The notes under the pieces are model-generated. The model searched no databases, had not been told where the DNA came from, and saw only the letters and a list, made by a program, of their open reading frames with translations. From Burkholderiaceae bacterium (GTDB lineage Bacteria; Pseudomonadota; Gammaproteobacteria; Burkholderiales; Burkholderiaceae), in contig CANBSM010000066.1 of assembly GCA_947372155.1 (NCBI GenBank), forward strand, positions 1 through 5,334: 5,334 bases of DNA, in the 5' to 3' direction. The translations under genes and the position numbers were made by a program. Shown in pieces: positions 1 to 5,334 of this stretch; the stretch's first letter is position 1; each line of letters begins with the position of its first letter.

Positions 1-1
1 C

Positions 2-961
2 ATGATTAGTGCCACTCCATTCCTGCCGGCCTTACTCAACTTACGCAATCACATTAAACCCATTGCAACACTACAAGAGTGGGTCATGGGAATTTCTGCA
101 CAAAGAAGCTTACCGATATGGAAGAGCAAGACTTTCTGGAACCAGAAAGTGGCGAGTACTTATCAATACACCCCAGAGCAACTGTCTAGCAGTAGTGATG
201 GTAAAGGCGTTGTTCTACTGGCCGATACCTTTAACGCCTACTTCGAAGATGAAAATCTACAGGCTGCATTGAAAGTACTGAATGCTGCGGGCTATCGCGT
301 GCATATTCCGCACAAGAGTCAAACAAAGCAAGCCAATAACAATCAAAACGGCTGCTCTAAAGAGTTTTGCTGTGGTAGAACCTATCTTGCAGCTGGCATG
401 GTGGATAAAGCTAAGGAAACTTTAGGCGAGTTGGTTGATCACCTGGCACCTTATGCCGACAAGAGCATTCCGATCATTGGTTTAGAGCCCTCTTGCCTCT
501 TTACCTTAAAAGATGAAGCGTTAGTCATGGGCTTTGGCGATAAAGCAATAAGCGCTTCTAAACAAGCGCAGCTGCTAGAAGAGTTTTTGGCAAGTGAAGT
601 GAGAGCTGGCAATCTAAAGCTCAATCTCAAAGCGGCTGATAAGTCGGTACTCTTTCATGGTCACTGCCATCAAAAGTCATTTGCAGCAGTCACTCCTGCC
701 ATGGAGTTACTCAAACTCATTCCAAATGCCGAGCCTAAGCTGATTGAATCGTCTTGCTGCGGTATGGCGGGCAGCTTTGGCTACGAAGCCGAACACATTG
801 AAGTATCCAAGCAAATGGCTGAAGCCAACCTATTGCCAAGCATTCGGAAGTCGCCCAATAGTTGGGTGGTAGCTGATGGTACGAGCTGTCGTCATCAAAT
901 TGCCGATGGCACGCAACGTGAAGCGGTACATATCGCCAGAATATTGGCAGCGCATCTATAA
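2..961 (+). CDS. FAD-linked oxidase / Fe-S oxidoreductase (YdiJ-like), C-terminal part, 5' truncated by window edge
   Basis: The visible 319 residues are the C-terminal iron-sulfur part of a large membrane-associated or cytosolic oxidoreductase. They hold two cysteine-rich CCG domains: Cys123-Cys124-Gly125 followed by a GLEPSC segment with Cys165, and His221/Cys222 (HGHCHQ) followed by Cys252-Cys253-Gly254 and Cys296 (DGTSC). Such domains bind a [4Fe-4S]-type cluster or a heterodisulfide-like site. The GLEPSCLFTLKDE and CCGRTYLAAGMVDKA motifs fit the roughly 1000-residue FAD-binding oxidases that oxidise D-2-hydroxyacids (YdiJ, D-2-hydroxyglutarate or D-lactate dehydrogenases); the FAD_binding_4, oxidase C and 4Fe-4S parts would lie upstream of base 1. 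The ATG at base 2 is therefore unlikely to be the real start. The stop is TAA at 959-961. The substrate cannot be decided from this part. GlpC or glycolate oxidase GlcF are related alternatives, but they are about 400 residues and lack this exact motif wording. Confidence 0.8.
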   Translation: MISATPFLPALLNLRNHIKPIATLQEWVMGISAQRSLPIWKSKTFWNQKVASTYQYTPEQLSSSSDGKGVVLLADTFNAYFEDENLQAALKVLNAAGYRVHIPHKSQTKQANNNQNGCSKEFCCGRTYLAAGMVDKAKETLGELVDHLAPYADKSIPIIGLEPSCLFTLKDEALVMGFGDKAISASKQAQLLEEFLASEVRAGNLKLNLKAADKSVLFHGHCHQKSFAAVTPAMELLKLIPNAEPKLIESSCCGMAGSFGYEAEHIEVSKQMAEANLLPSIRKSPNSWVVADGTSCRHQIADGTQREAVHIARILAAHL

Positions 962-977
962 GTGCAAAGAAGACGGG

Positions 978-1007
978 CGGCGTATTTTTATTTAACGAAT
1001 TACGCCG
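978..1007. terminator. Hairpin between convergent genes, possible bidirectional terminator
   Basis: A perfect 7-bp inverted repeat, CGGCGTA at 978-984 and TACGCCG at 1001-1007, encloses a 16-nt T/A-rich loop; a few further pairs are possible inside after one mismatch. It lies in the 30-nt gap between the oxidase stop (961) and the azlD stop (992-994) and reaches into the last azlD codons. There is no T-run right after the stem on the plus strand. On the minus strand the sequence after it is moderately T-rich (TCTTCTTT). Its place between converging genes supports termination, but it lacks the textbook U-tract. Confidence 0.35.
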
Positions 1008-1354
1008 TAACCCACCATCAATAAGGTTCCCATAAGTAATGCAGGAACCAAACGCTTGGTCGGTTTAGAAATCATCACGCCGATAGCTAAGGCACAAATC
1101 AACGCTCGGATCCACAAAGGCACGGTTGCCATGAGGCCGAGCGGCATCACAATCAAGCGCACCGTTAAAGCAGCAACCATTGCATAGGTCACAGCAGCCA
1201 ACCAGCGGAAGATCTCACTATCTTGGTTAATACTTTGCGATAGCAATACGCCAATCGCACGACAGAAGTAAGTGCCAAGGCAGGCGCCCACTAAGGCGAT
1301 CCACAAACCCCATCCAGAGAGTGCGTTAGCCATGCTATCCATAGCGCTACTCAC
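992..1354 (-). CDS. azlD: AzlD-family small subunit of branched-chain amino acid exporter
   Basis: This 120-residue very hydrophobic protein has about four membrane segments (roughly residues 16-36, 51-70, 80-96 and 103-118), the usual size and shape of the AzlD family. AzlD subunits pair with AzlC in the inner membrane; characterised members (B. subtilis AzlCD, C. glutamicum BrnFE) export branched-chain amino acids or analogues and methionine. The substrate here is unknown. The assigned start is GTG (1352-1354), which overlaps the azlC stop as GTGA, a sign of translational coupling. ATG codons at residue 5 (1340-1342) and residue 8 (1331-1333) are real alternatives. The residue-5 ATG has a GGTGAG ribosome-binding-like stretch about 7 nt before it, so that shorter form may be the true one. 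It is last in the queG-azlC-azlD unit. The family call rests mainly on size, hydropathy and its partner azlC. Confidence 0.85.
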   Translation of the reverse strand: MSSAMDSMANALSGWGLWIALVGACLGTYFCRAIGVLLSQSINQDSEIFRWLAAVTYAMVAALTVRLIVMPLGLMATVPLWIRALICALAIGVMISKPTKRLVPALLMGTLLMVGYGVIR

Positions 1355-2136
1355 CCAGCTAACCCAGCTTTCTTACGCAAGAACTTACGATCAATAAAGT
1401 AAGCAATTGTGCCGGAGACTAATCCTGCGGTTAACAAACTAGTGTCACGATCAATCACAAAGAAGATGGGGCCAAAAATGCAGCCCAATAGAAGCGCGAT
1501 ACGGTTAATCCAAGGCTTCACTTCAGTAAATGTCAGCAAGAAAAATAAGGGGTTAATAAAGACCAAGCCTAGAGTTACGGCGGGAGGTACCATGCCAGCC
1601 AAATAAAAACCCAAAATGGTCCCTGGAATGGAGATCAACCAGCACAGCAATCCCAAACCAACAAAATAGCTGAGGCGATGCCTTACCTCAATCGCATGAA
1701 ACTCGCGCATCGAGATGGCCCAAGCAGTCATCGCCAATAAGTGCACTGAAGCGTAAAGACTACGATTGCGATCTCTTTGATGGAACTGTGGAAAGAGTGT
1801 CACCGTCATCGTAATGAAGCGAGTGGATGTCAGCGTGACCGCTAAGGCAATAGCTACAACAGATGAGCCGGTGATGGCCATCTCGAGCAGGACAACCTGC
1901 CCTGGTAATGCAAACATAAAGAAAGAAGTGAAGGTCGTAAACCAAACATCAAAGCCATTAGTTTTACCCATTGCTCCAAAGCCCACCATACCAGCAAAGA
2001 GCACCATTGCAGGAGCACCTGCCGCATCCCGAATGCCTGACCAAAAAGCATCGCTTGGATTTTTAAAGCGTTCTGCTGCAGCCTCTGCTAGGGCAATTTC
2101 GCTAGGATCAATATAGGGCTGGTCTGCGGATGACAT
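1351..2136 (-). CDS. azlC: AzlC-family large subunit of branched-chain amino acid exporter
   Basis: This 261-residue polytopic membrane protein is slightly longer than typical AzlC (about 230-250) because of a charged cytoplasmic N-terminus of about 28 residues. Family features visible are the GIRDAAGAPAMVLFAG entry (34-49), the small-residue/GQ segment FALPGQVVLLEMAITG (75-90), and the following helix ending in the conserved Arg (TSTRF, Arg106). About seven to eight hydrophobic segments follow one another to residue 248, and the C-terminus is basic (RKFLRKKAG). Known AzlC proteins form a transporter with AzlD that exports branched-chain amino acids; the substrate here is inference. The ATG is only 3 nt after the queG stop, with a weak AAAGG about 14 nt upstream inside queG, so its translation probably depends on ribosomes finishing queG. 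The TGA stop overlaps the azlD GTG. No Lrp/AsnC-type regulator gene is next to it in this window. Confidence 0.9.
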   Translation of the reverse strand: MSSADQPYIDPSEIALAEAAAERFKNPSDAFWSGIRDAAGAPAMVLFAGMVGFGAMGKTNGFDVWFTTFTSFFMFALPGQVVLLEMAITGSSVVAIALAVTLTSTRFITMTVTLFPQFHQRDRNRSLYASVHLLAMTAWAISMREFHAIEVRHRLSYFVGLGLLCWLISIPGTILGFYLAGMVPPAVTLGLVFINPLFFLLTFTEVKPWINRIALLLGCIFGPIFFVIDRDTSLLTAGLVSGTIAYFIDRKFLRKKAGLAG

Positions 2137-2139
2137 GAT

Positions 2140-3240
2140 TTAATTGTAAGCCTTTAGAGCCCATTCAATATGCTCAGCCACCAAAGCGTCAGCACCCGCA
2201 AGTGCATCACTTAAGGCTGCGCGTATCGCTAACTTATCGTTATCAACTACCTGATTACTTGCTAGTGCATTACCCATCGCTACAGCTAGATTGCGGCGCC
2301 AGCGACTATACCCAATTCTGCGAATGGCACTACCTTCATGGCGTTGCTCAAACTCTGCTTCAGTCCAAGACCAGAGATGCAAAAGGCTTGCCTGCCCCAG
2401 GCCATGACGTCTTGCAAAATCTGGTAACTGCGTGCGTTTGGCAAATTTATTCCAAGGGCAAATCAGTTGGCAATCATCACAACCATAGATGCGATTGCCC
2501 ATGGCCGCTCTAAATTCAACTGGTATAGCTTGCGGATTTTCAATCGTGAGATAGGAGATGCATCTACGTGCATCCAATTGATATGGCGCAGTAATGGCTT
2601 GTGTAGGACAAATATCAATACAGGATGTGCAGGTGCCGCAATGCTCTTCAATCTCTTGATCTATTGGGATCGGCACATCCACCAAGATCTCACCCAAGAA
2701 AAATGTCGAGCCAGATTCTCGATTCAGTAACAGTGTGTGCTTGCCACGCCAACCTAAGCCCGCTTTGCGAGCTAACTCCACCTCCATTAATGGTGCTGAA
2801 TCAGTGAATACACGATAGCCTAACTTCCCAATGCGCTCTTCGATGAGCCGGGCAAATTCTTGCAAGCGATTACGCAGGACCTTGTGATAATCACGCCCCC
2901 TGGCATACATGGAGACTACTGCTTGCATAGGATCCTCCAGTCTTTGCCACTCAATATCGAAATCGGTTTCGGGTGGAAGGTAGTTCATGGACACACAAAT
3001 GACGCGTACGGTACCGGGCACTAAGAGCTCAGGATTGGATCGCAGTTCAGCATGGCGCTGCATATACTCCATCTGGCCATGACGTCCCTCAGCCAGCCAT
3101 TCCTGCAAACGTTCTGTTGCAGGCCCTAAATGCGTGTCGGTAATCCGTAAGCCATCAAACCCCAAGGAGACAGCCTGCTCCCCTAGCCAATCGCGCAGAT
3201 TGGACTCATCTAAAGACTGAGGGTTAGCAGATAAAGACAT
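2140..3240 (-). CDS. queG: Epoxyqueuosine reductase, tRNA queuosine synthesis
   Basis: This cobalamin- and [4Fe-4S]-dependent cytosolic enzyme reduces epoxyqueuosine to queuosine at the wobble base of tRNA Tyr, His, Asn and Asp, the last step of the pathway. The 366-residue length is typical. The N-terminal half is the cobalamin-binding domain, with the motif DSAPLMEVELA (147-157; Asp147 is the likely counterpart of the catalytic acid) and AGLGWRGKHTLLL (160-172), then GSTFFLGEIL (177-186). The ferredoxin-like domain has Cys201, Cys204, Cys207 and Cys211, then Cys227, Cys254, Cys257 and Cys261 (CDDCQLICPWN): eight cysteines for two clusters. The tail (about 303-366, IRRIGYSRWRRNLAVAMGNA) is the HEAT-like tRNA-contacting part. 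The ATG start gives a normal N-terminus, though no good ribosome-binding site precedes it. It leads the unit with azlC and azlD and diverges from tsaE. Stop TAA at 2140-2142. Confidence 0.97.
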   Translation of the reverse strand: MSLSANPQSLDESNLRDWLGEQAVSLGFDGLRITDTHLGPATERLQEWLAEGRHGQMEYMQRHAELRSNPELLVPGTVRVICVSMNYLPPETDFDIEWQRLEDPMQAVVSMYARGRDYHKVLRNRLQEFARLIEERIGKLGYRVFTDSAPLMEVELARKAGLGWRGKHTLLLNRESGSTFFLGEILVDVPIPIDQEIEEHCGTCTSCIDICPTQAITAPYQLDARRCISYLTIENPQAIPVEFRAAMGNRIYGCDDCQLICPWNKFAKRTQLPDFARRHGLGQASLLHLWSWTEAEFEQRHEGSAIRRIGYSRWRRNLAVAMGNALASNQVVDNDKLAIRAALSDALAGADALVAEHIEWALKAYN

Positions 3241-3283
3241 ATGGAATACAGAATGTAGCGCAATAATTGAATAAACTAGGGGA
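3241..3283. promoter_or_regulatory. Divergent queG / tsaE intergenic promoter region (43 nt)
   Basis: Only 43 nt separate the two divergent ATG codons, so promoter elements for each gene must overlap each other or reach into the opposite gene. On the plus strand AATAAT (3262-3267) matches the -10 consensus at five of six positions, without a recognisable -35; it would start a tsaE transcript near 3274 with a leader of about 10 nt. On the minus strand the best -10 is TACATT (3252-3257), which is weaker. A small palindrome, CAATAATTG, lies at 3261-3269. These are by-eye matches and could be chance in AT-rich DNA. Confidence 0.35.
3278..3283 (+). promoter_or_regulatory. Ribosome-binding-like AGGGGA abutting the tsaE start
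   Basis: The purine stretch AGGGGA ends directly at the tsaE ATG (3284), leaving at most one base of spacing from the G-run instead of the usual 5-9. No later in-frame ATG exists in the N-terminal part of the protein, so this start is kept. Translation may be weak, or may work from a short leader. Confidence 0.4.
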
Positions 3284-3829
3284 ATGGCTCAAACACAGGC
3301 AAATACAGCAATCTCCCTCACTGCAATAGATCTCTATTGTAGGCAGGAAGCCGACACTGCCTCTCTTGCTAAGCGGCTGGCAGCCGGTTTTGAGCGCCTC
3401 CTAACCAAGCAGCCAGGTTCCCACTTAAATATCTCTTTAGAGGGTGATCTTGGTGCTGGCAAAACAACCTTTGCAAGATATCTCATTCAGGCGCTTGGCC
3501 ATGATGGCAAGGTAAAGAGTCCAACTTACACTTTGTGCGAACCTTACCCGCTGCAATTAATAGAGCAGGCAATTACTATCCACCACTTTGATTTGTATCG
3601 TATGCGTGATCCACTGGAGTGGCAAGAAGCAGGATTTTCAGAACATTTTGACGTGCCTGGAATTTGCCTAATTGAATGGCCCGAAAAAGCCGAAGGCACT
3701 TTACCAAATTTTGATATTCAGATTCAGTTAGTTGCAGGTGCAGACGAGAATGAACGCAGCATCAAAATCATTGCCTTATCTAATCAGGGCGTTAGTGCAT
3801 TAGAGGACCTCCAATCCAATCGGCAATGA
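3284..3829 (+). CDS. tsaE: tRNA t6A37 synthesis ATPase TsaE
   Basis: TsaE is the P-loop ATPase that works with TsaB and TsaD to transfer threonylcarbamoyl to A37 of tRNAs reading ANN codons; it acts in the cytosol and is essential in many bacteria. The Walker A motif is GDLGAGKT (54-61) within ISLEGDLGAGKTTFAR. It is followed by the family motifs VKSPTYTLCEPY (77-88), HHFDLYRM (100-107), DPLEWQEAGFSEHF (109-122) and ICLIEWPEKAEGTLP (127-141), in the usual order. The 181 residues are longer than the common 150-160. The surplus is an N-terminal extension of about 20 residues and a C-terminal tail after about 165 that has no family motif. The next gene starts inside its stop codon (ATGA at 3826-3829), so the two are probably translated in a coupled way. 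It is divergent from queG. In E. coli nnr (yjeF) sits directly before tsaE; it is absent here. Confidence 0.97.
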   Translation: MAQTQANTAISLTAIDLYCRQEADTASLAKRLAAGFERLLTKQPGSHLNISLEGDLGAGKTTFARYLIQALGHDGKVKSPTYTLCEPYPLQLIEQAITIHHFDLYRMRDPLEWQEAGFSEHFDVPGICLIEWPEKAEGTLPNFDIQIQLVAGADENERSIKIIALSNQGVSALEDLQSNRQ

Positions 3830-5172
3830 GCTCCAAAAAGATTAACCTCTCGAAAAGACGGGCTCTCAAGACTTCAGCAAAGTTCTTGAGTTTTGTCCTA
3901 TTGCTGACAGAGTTTGATATTGCCTGGGGTGCCAAGATTTTAGGTGTGCGCGTCTGGCCTTCTGAGGACTACACCCGTGTTACCTTGGAATCCGATACAC
4001 CGCTACCAATTACGCAGCAGATTCTGACCAACCCCGATCGCTTGGTTGTTGATGTACAGGGATTGGAGCTCAATCCCACCCTTAAAGATTTAGTAGCTAA
4101 AGTAAAACCAAACGATCCGTATATCTCACAAGTTCGCGTGGGGCAGTTTCAGCCGGGCGTTGTGCGTTTGGTGTTTGACTTAAAAGAACCGATTAAGCCG
4201 CAACTCTTTACGCTAGATCCTATTGGTGAGTACAACTACCGTATGGTATTTGATCTCTACCCTACTACGCCACCAGATCCACTGATGGCTTTAGTGAAAA
4301 GTAGCGCTAAGAAAGAAAGTGCGCTTGAGAAATCCAATGAAGAAGTCGACCTCATTGCACAGTTCGCGGTCAAGAAAGAAAAAGAGCTTGCCAAAGTTCC
4401 AGCAGCCCCAGTAGCTCAAGCTATTCCAGAGATTAAAGAGTTGCCCGCACCCGCTAAATACAAGCGCCTCATCACCATTGCGATTGATCCTGGTCATGGT
4501 GGCGAAGATCCCGGCGCTATCGGTGCAGCAGGCTCACGAGAAAAGAACGTAGTTCTTGCAATTGCCAAGCGACTCAAAGACAAGATTGAAGGCGAAGCGT
4601 ATATGCGCCCCTTCTTAACTAGAGATGGCGATTACTTTGTACCACTGCATGTTAGGGTGCAAAAAGCACGACGTGTTGAAGCCGATTTATTTGTATCAAT
4701 CCATGCGGATGCCTTCATTGAAAGAAATGCCAAAGGGGCATCTGTATTTGCGCTATCTCAAATGGGAGCCAGTAGTACTGCTGCCAGATGGATGGCCAAT
4801 AAAGAAAATGCTTCCGATCTGATTGGCGGTATCAATATCAAGACTCAAGACAGGCAGGTTGCTAACTTGCTATTAGATATGTCGACCACGGCCCAGATTA
4901 AAGACTCCTTACAGGTTGGCAACTCTATCCTGAGACAAATTGGTGGATTTGCACCCCTTCACAAAGGGAAAGTAGAGCAAGCCAGCTTTGCCGTTTTAAA
5001 GGCTCCTGACATCCCCTCAATACTCGTTGAGACGGCTTTTATCAGCAACCCACAAGAGGAAGCCCGATTAAACGATGATGGCTACCAGGACCGGATTGCA
5101 GAGGCTATTTTGAAGGGAATTAAGGACTATTTTTCTAAAAATCCGCCAGTTGCCAGACGGGTCAACTCCTAG
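3826..5172 (+). CDS. amiC: Periplasmic N-acetylmuramoyl-L-alanine amidase (AmiC type), AMIN plus Amidase_3
   Basis: This zinc amidase cleaves the bond between N-acetylmuramic acid and L-alanine in peptidoglycan, the step that splits daughter cells. At the N-terminus, SKRRALK (9-15) followed by a hydrophobic stretch (about 19-29) resembles a twin-arginine export signal, with a plausible cleavage site after AWG (33-35). The AMIN domain (about 36-147), which targets peptidoglycan or the division site, is followed by a Lys/Glu/Ala/Pro-rich linker (about 150-213). The Amidase_3 domain (about 215-436) has zinc ligands His224 (DPGHGG), Glu239 (REKNV) and His293 (SIHAD), and catalytic Glu402 (VETAFISN). 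The segment about 318-372, including KENASDLIGG, matches the regulatory insert of AmiA/B/C that blocks the site until an EnvC/NlpD-type LytM activator acts. There is no LysM domain. The 448-residue length is normal. The ATG overlaps the tsaE stop; the nearest purine-rich stretch, AGAGGA, is about 18 nt upstream. AmiB-like naming is equally possible, since E. coli amiB follows tsaE. Confidence 0.93.
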   Translation: MSSKKINLSKRRALKTSAKFLSFVLLLTEFDIAWGAKILGVRVWPSEDYTRVTLESDTPLPITQQILTNPDRLVVDVQGLELNPTLKDLVAKVKPNDPYISQVRVGQFQPGVVRLVFDLKEPIKPQLFTLDPIGEYNYRMVFDLYPTTPPDPLMALVKSSAKKESALEKSNEEVDLIAQFAVKKEKELAKVPAAPVAQAIPEIKELPAPAKYKRLITIAIDPGHGGEDPGAIGAAGSREKNVVLAIAKRLKDKIEGEAYMRPFLTRDGDYFVPLHVRVQKARRVEADLFVSIHADAFIERNAKGASVFALSQMGASSTAARWMANKENASDLIGGINIKTQDRQVANLLLDMSTTAQIKDSLQVGNSILRQIGGFAPLHKGKVEQASFAVLKAPDIPSILVETAFISNPQEEARLNDDGYQDRIAEAILKGIKDYFSKNPPVARRVNS

Positions 5173-5175
5173 GAA

Positions 5176-5189
5176 CTTGTAAGTACAAG
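5176..5189. repeat. Short inverted repeat after amiC
   Basis: CTTGTA and TACAAG form 6-bp arms around a 2-nt centre, four bases after the amiC stop. As RNA this makes a 5-bp stem with a 4-nt loop, weak and with no following T-run, so it is not a typical intrinsic terminator. As DNA it is dyad-symmetric and could be a protein site, but nothing identifies a binder. Confidence 0.3.
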
Positions 5190-5203
5190 GGCTTAGAGGC
5201 GAA

Positions 5204-5218
5204 CTCAGCAGACCTGAG
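5204..5218. repeat. Short inverted repeat upstream of tRNA-Lys promoter
   Basis: CTCAG (5204-5208) and CTGAG (5214-5218) form a perfect 5-bp stem around a 5-nt loop, about 20 nt before the -10 box of the tRNA promoter. It overlaps the region where a -35 element would be expected. It may be chance; no T-run follows. Confidence 0.25.
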
Positions 5219-5236
5219 GAAGACCTACAAACTTCT

Positions 5237-5245
5237 TGCTATAAT
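5237..5245 (+). promoter_or_regulatory. Extended -10 promoter for tRNA-Lys
   Basis: TGCTATAAT contains a perfect TATAAT hexamer (5240-5245) preceded by TGn (5237-5239), the extended -10 pattern recognised by sigma-70. No good -35 box lies at 16-18 nt spacing (the best nearby is CTGAGG at 5214-5219, three of six and 20 nt away), consistent with an extended -10 promoter. Transcription would start near 5251-5253, leaving a leader of about 6-8 nt before the tRNA. Confidence 0.7.
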
Positions 5246-5258
5246 TTATGGCTTAACT

Positions 5259-5334
5259 GGGTCGGTAGCTCAGTCGGTAGAGCAGCGGACTTTTAATCCG
5301 TTGGTCGCGAGTTCGAATCTCGCCCGACCCACCA
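5259..5334 (+). tRNA. tRNA-Lys (anticodon UUU)
   Basis: This is a complete 76-nt tRNA including an encoded CCA end. The acceptor stem GGGTCGG/CCGACCC has seven perfect pairs. The D-stem GCTC/GAGC and T-stem GCGAG/CTCGC are also perfect, and the anticodon stem GCGGA/TCCGT closes with one G-U pair. The loop is CTTTTAA, with anticodon TTT at 5292-5294, U33 before it and A37 at 5295, which reads lysine codons AAA and AAG. A37 after U36 is the expected site of t6A, made with the help of TsaE encoded about 1.4 kb upstream. U34 in this tRNA is normally mnm5s2U-type modified. The gene ends on the last base of the window, so its terminator and any following tRNA genes are not visible. An own promoter lies just upstream. 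Confidence 0.98.

Noticed and set aside
2..4. ATG at the very left edge as the start of the oxidase gene
   Set aside because: The two CCG domains normally sit at the C-terminus of a much longer protein and nothing upstream is visible, so the gene almost surely continues past the window edge.
160..172. QueG residues 160-172 (GWRGKHT), where His stands in a position I first took as Asn
   Set aside because: These are protein residue numbers. On reflection both His and Asn are plausible in QueG homologues at this place, so I could not support calling it an anomaly.
1814..2116. 100-codon open frame on the plus strand, antisense to azlC
   Set aside because: It lies wholly within the well-supported azlC gene, its translation shows no recognisable domain, and it is explained by azlC codon structure.
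2202..2730. Two open frames on the plus strand, antisense to queG
   Set aside because: They overlap queG motifs that are clearly coding on the minus strand, including the iron-sulfur cysteines, and show no family resemblance.
4291..4497. Open frame on the minus strand inside amiC
   Set aside because: It is antisense to the amiC linker and the start of its catalytic domain, and has a composition typical of a shadow frame.
5176..5189. Intrinsic terminator for amiC
   Set aside because: The stem is only 5-6 bp and no T-run follows, so it is listed only as a short inverted repeat.
5259..5334. tRNA-Lys as an integration site for a mobile element
   Set aside because: The window ends at the CCA end; no integrase gene or repeat of the tRNA 3' end is visible.

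Overview
The window looks like ordinary chromosomal DNA of a betaproteobacterium. The moderate GC content, the protein families and their order suggest a Burkholderiaceae member close to Polynucleobacter. This placement is inference from sequence character; no search was run. It holds five complete protein genes, one protein gene cut by the left edge, and one complete tRNA gene ending on the last base. I found no insertion sequence, CRISPR array, prophage gene or toxin-antitoxin pair.

Layout. (1) 2-961, plus strand: the C-terminal third or so of a large FAD-linked oxidase/iron-sulfur protein of the YdiJ or D-2-hydroxyacid dehydrogenase kind, with two CCG domains. (2) 992-3240, minus strand: a tightly packed unit transcribed as queG (epoxyqueuosine reductase), azlC, azlD (two-subunit branched-chain amino acid exporter family). 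The first two genes are 3 nt apart and the last two overlap by 4 nt. It converges on the oxidase gene across 30 nt that carry a hairpin. (3) 3284-5172, plus strand: tsaE (ATPase for tRNA t6A synthesis) and an amiC-type cell-wall amidase overlapping it by 4 nt, divergent from queG across only 43 nt. (4) 5173-5334, plus strand: an 86-nt spacer with small inverted repeats and a strong extended -10 promoter, then tRNA-Lys(UUU).

How the genes work together. QueG completes queuosine at position 34 of tRNAs with GUN anticodons. TsaE helps make t6A37 in tRNAs that read ANN codons, and the tRNA-Lys(UUU) here has A37 and reads AAA/AAG, so it is an expected t6A substrate. The queG / tsaE / N-acetylmuramoyl-L-alanine amidase cluster is an old proteobacterial neighbourhood; E. 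coli has queG, nnr, tsaE, amiB in the same arrangement. The azlCD pair behind queG looks like a local addition whose link to tRNA modification is not evident.

I did not find a convincing undescribed system. The points worth a second look are small: the compact queG/tsaE divergent promoter region, the coupling of azlCD to queG, an unusual linker in the oxidase's first CCG domain, and the tRNA promoter that lacks a -35 box.
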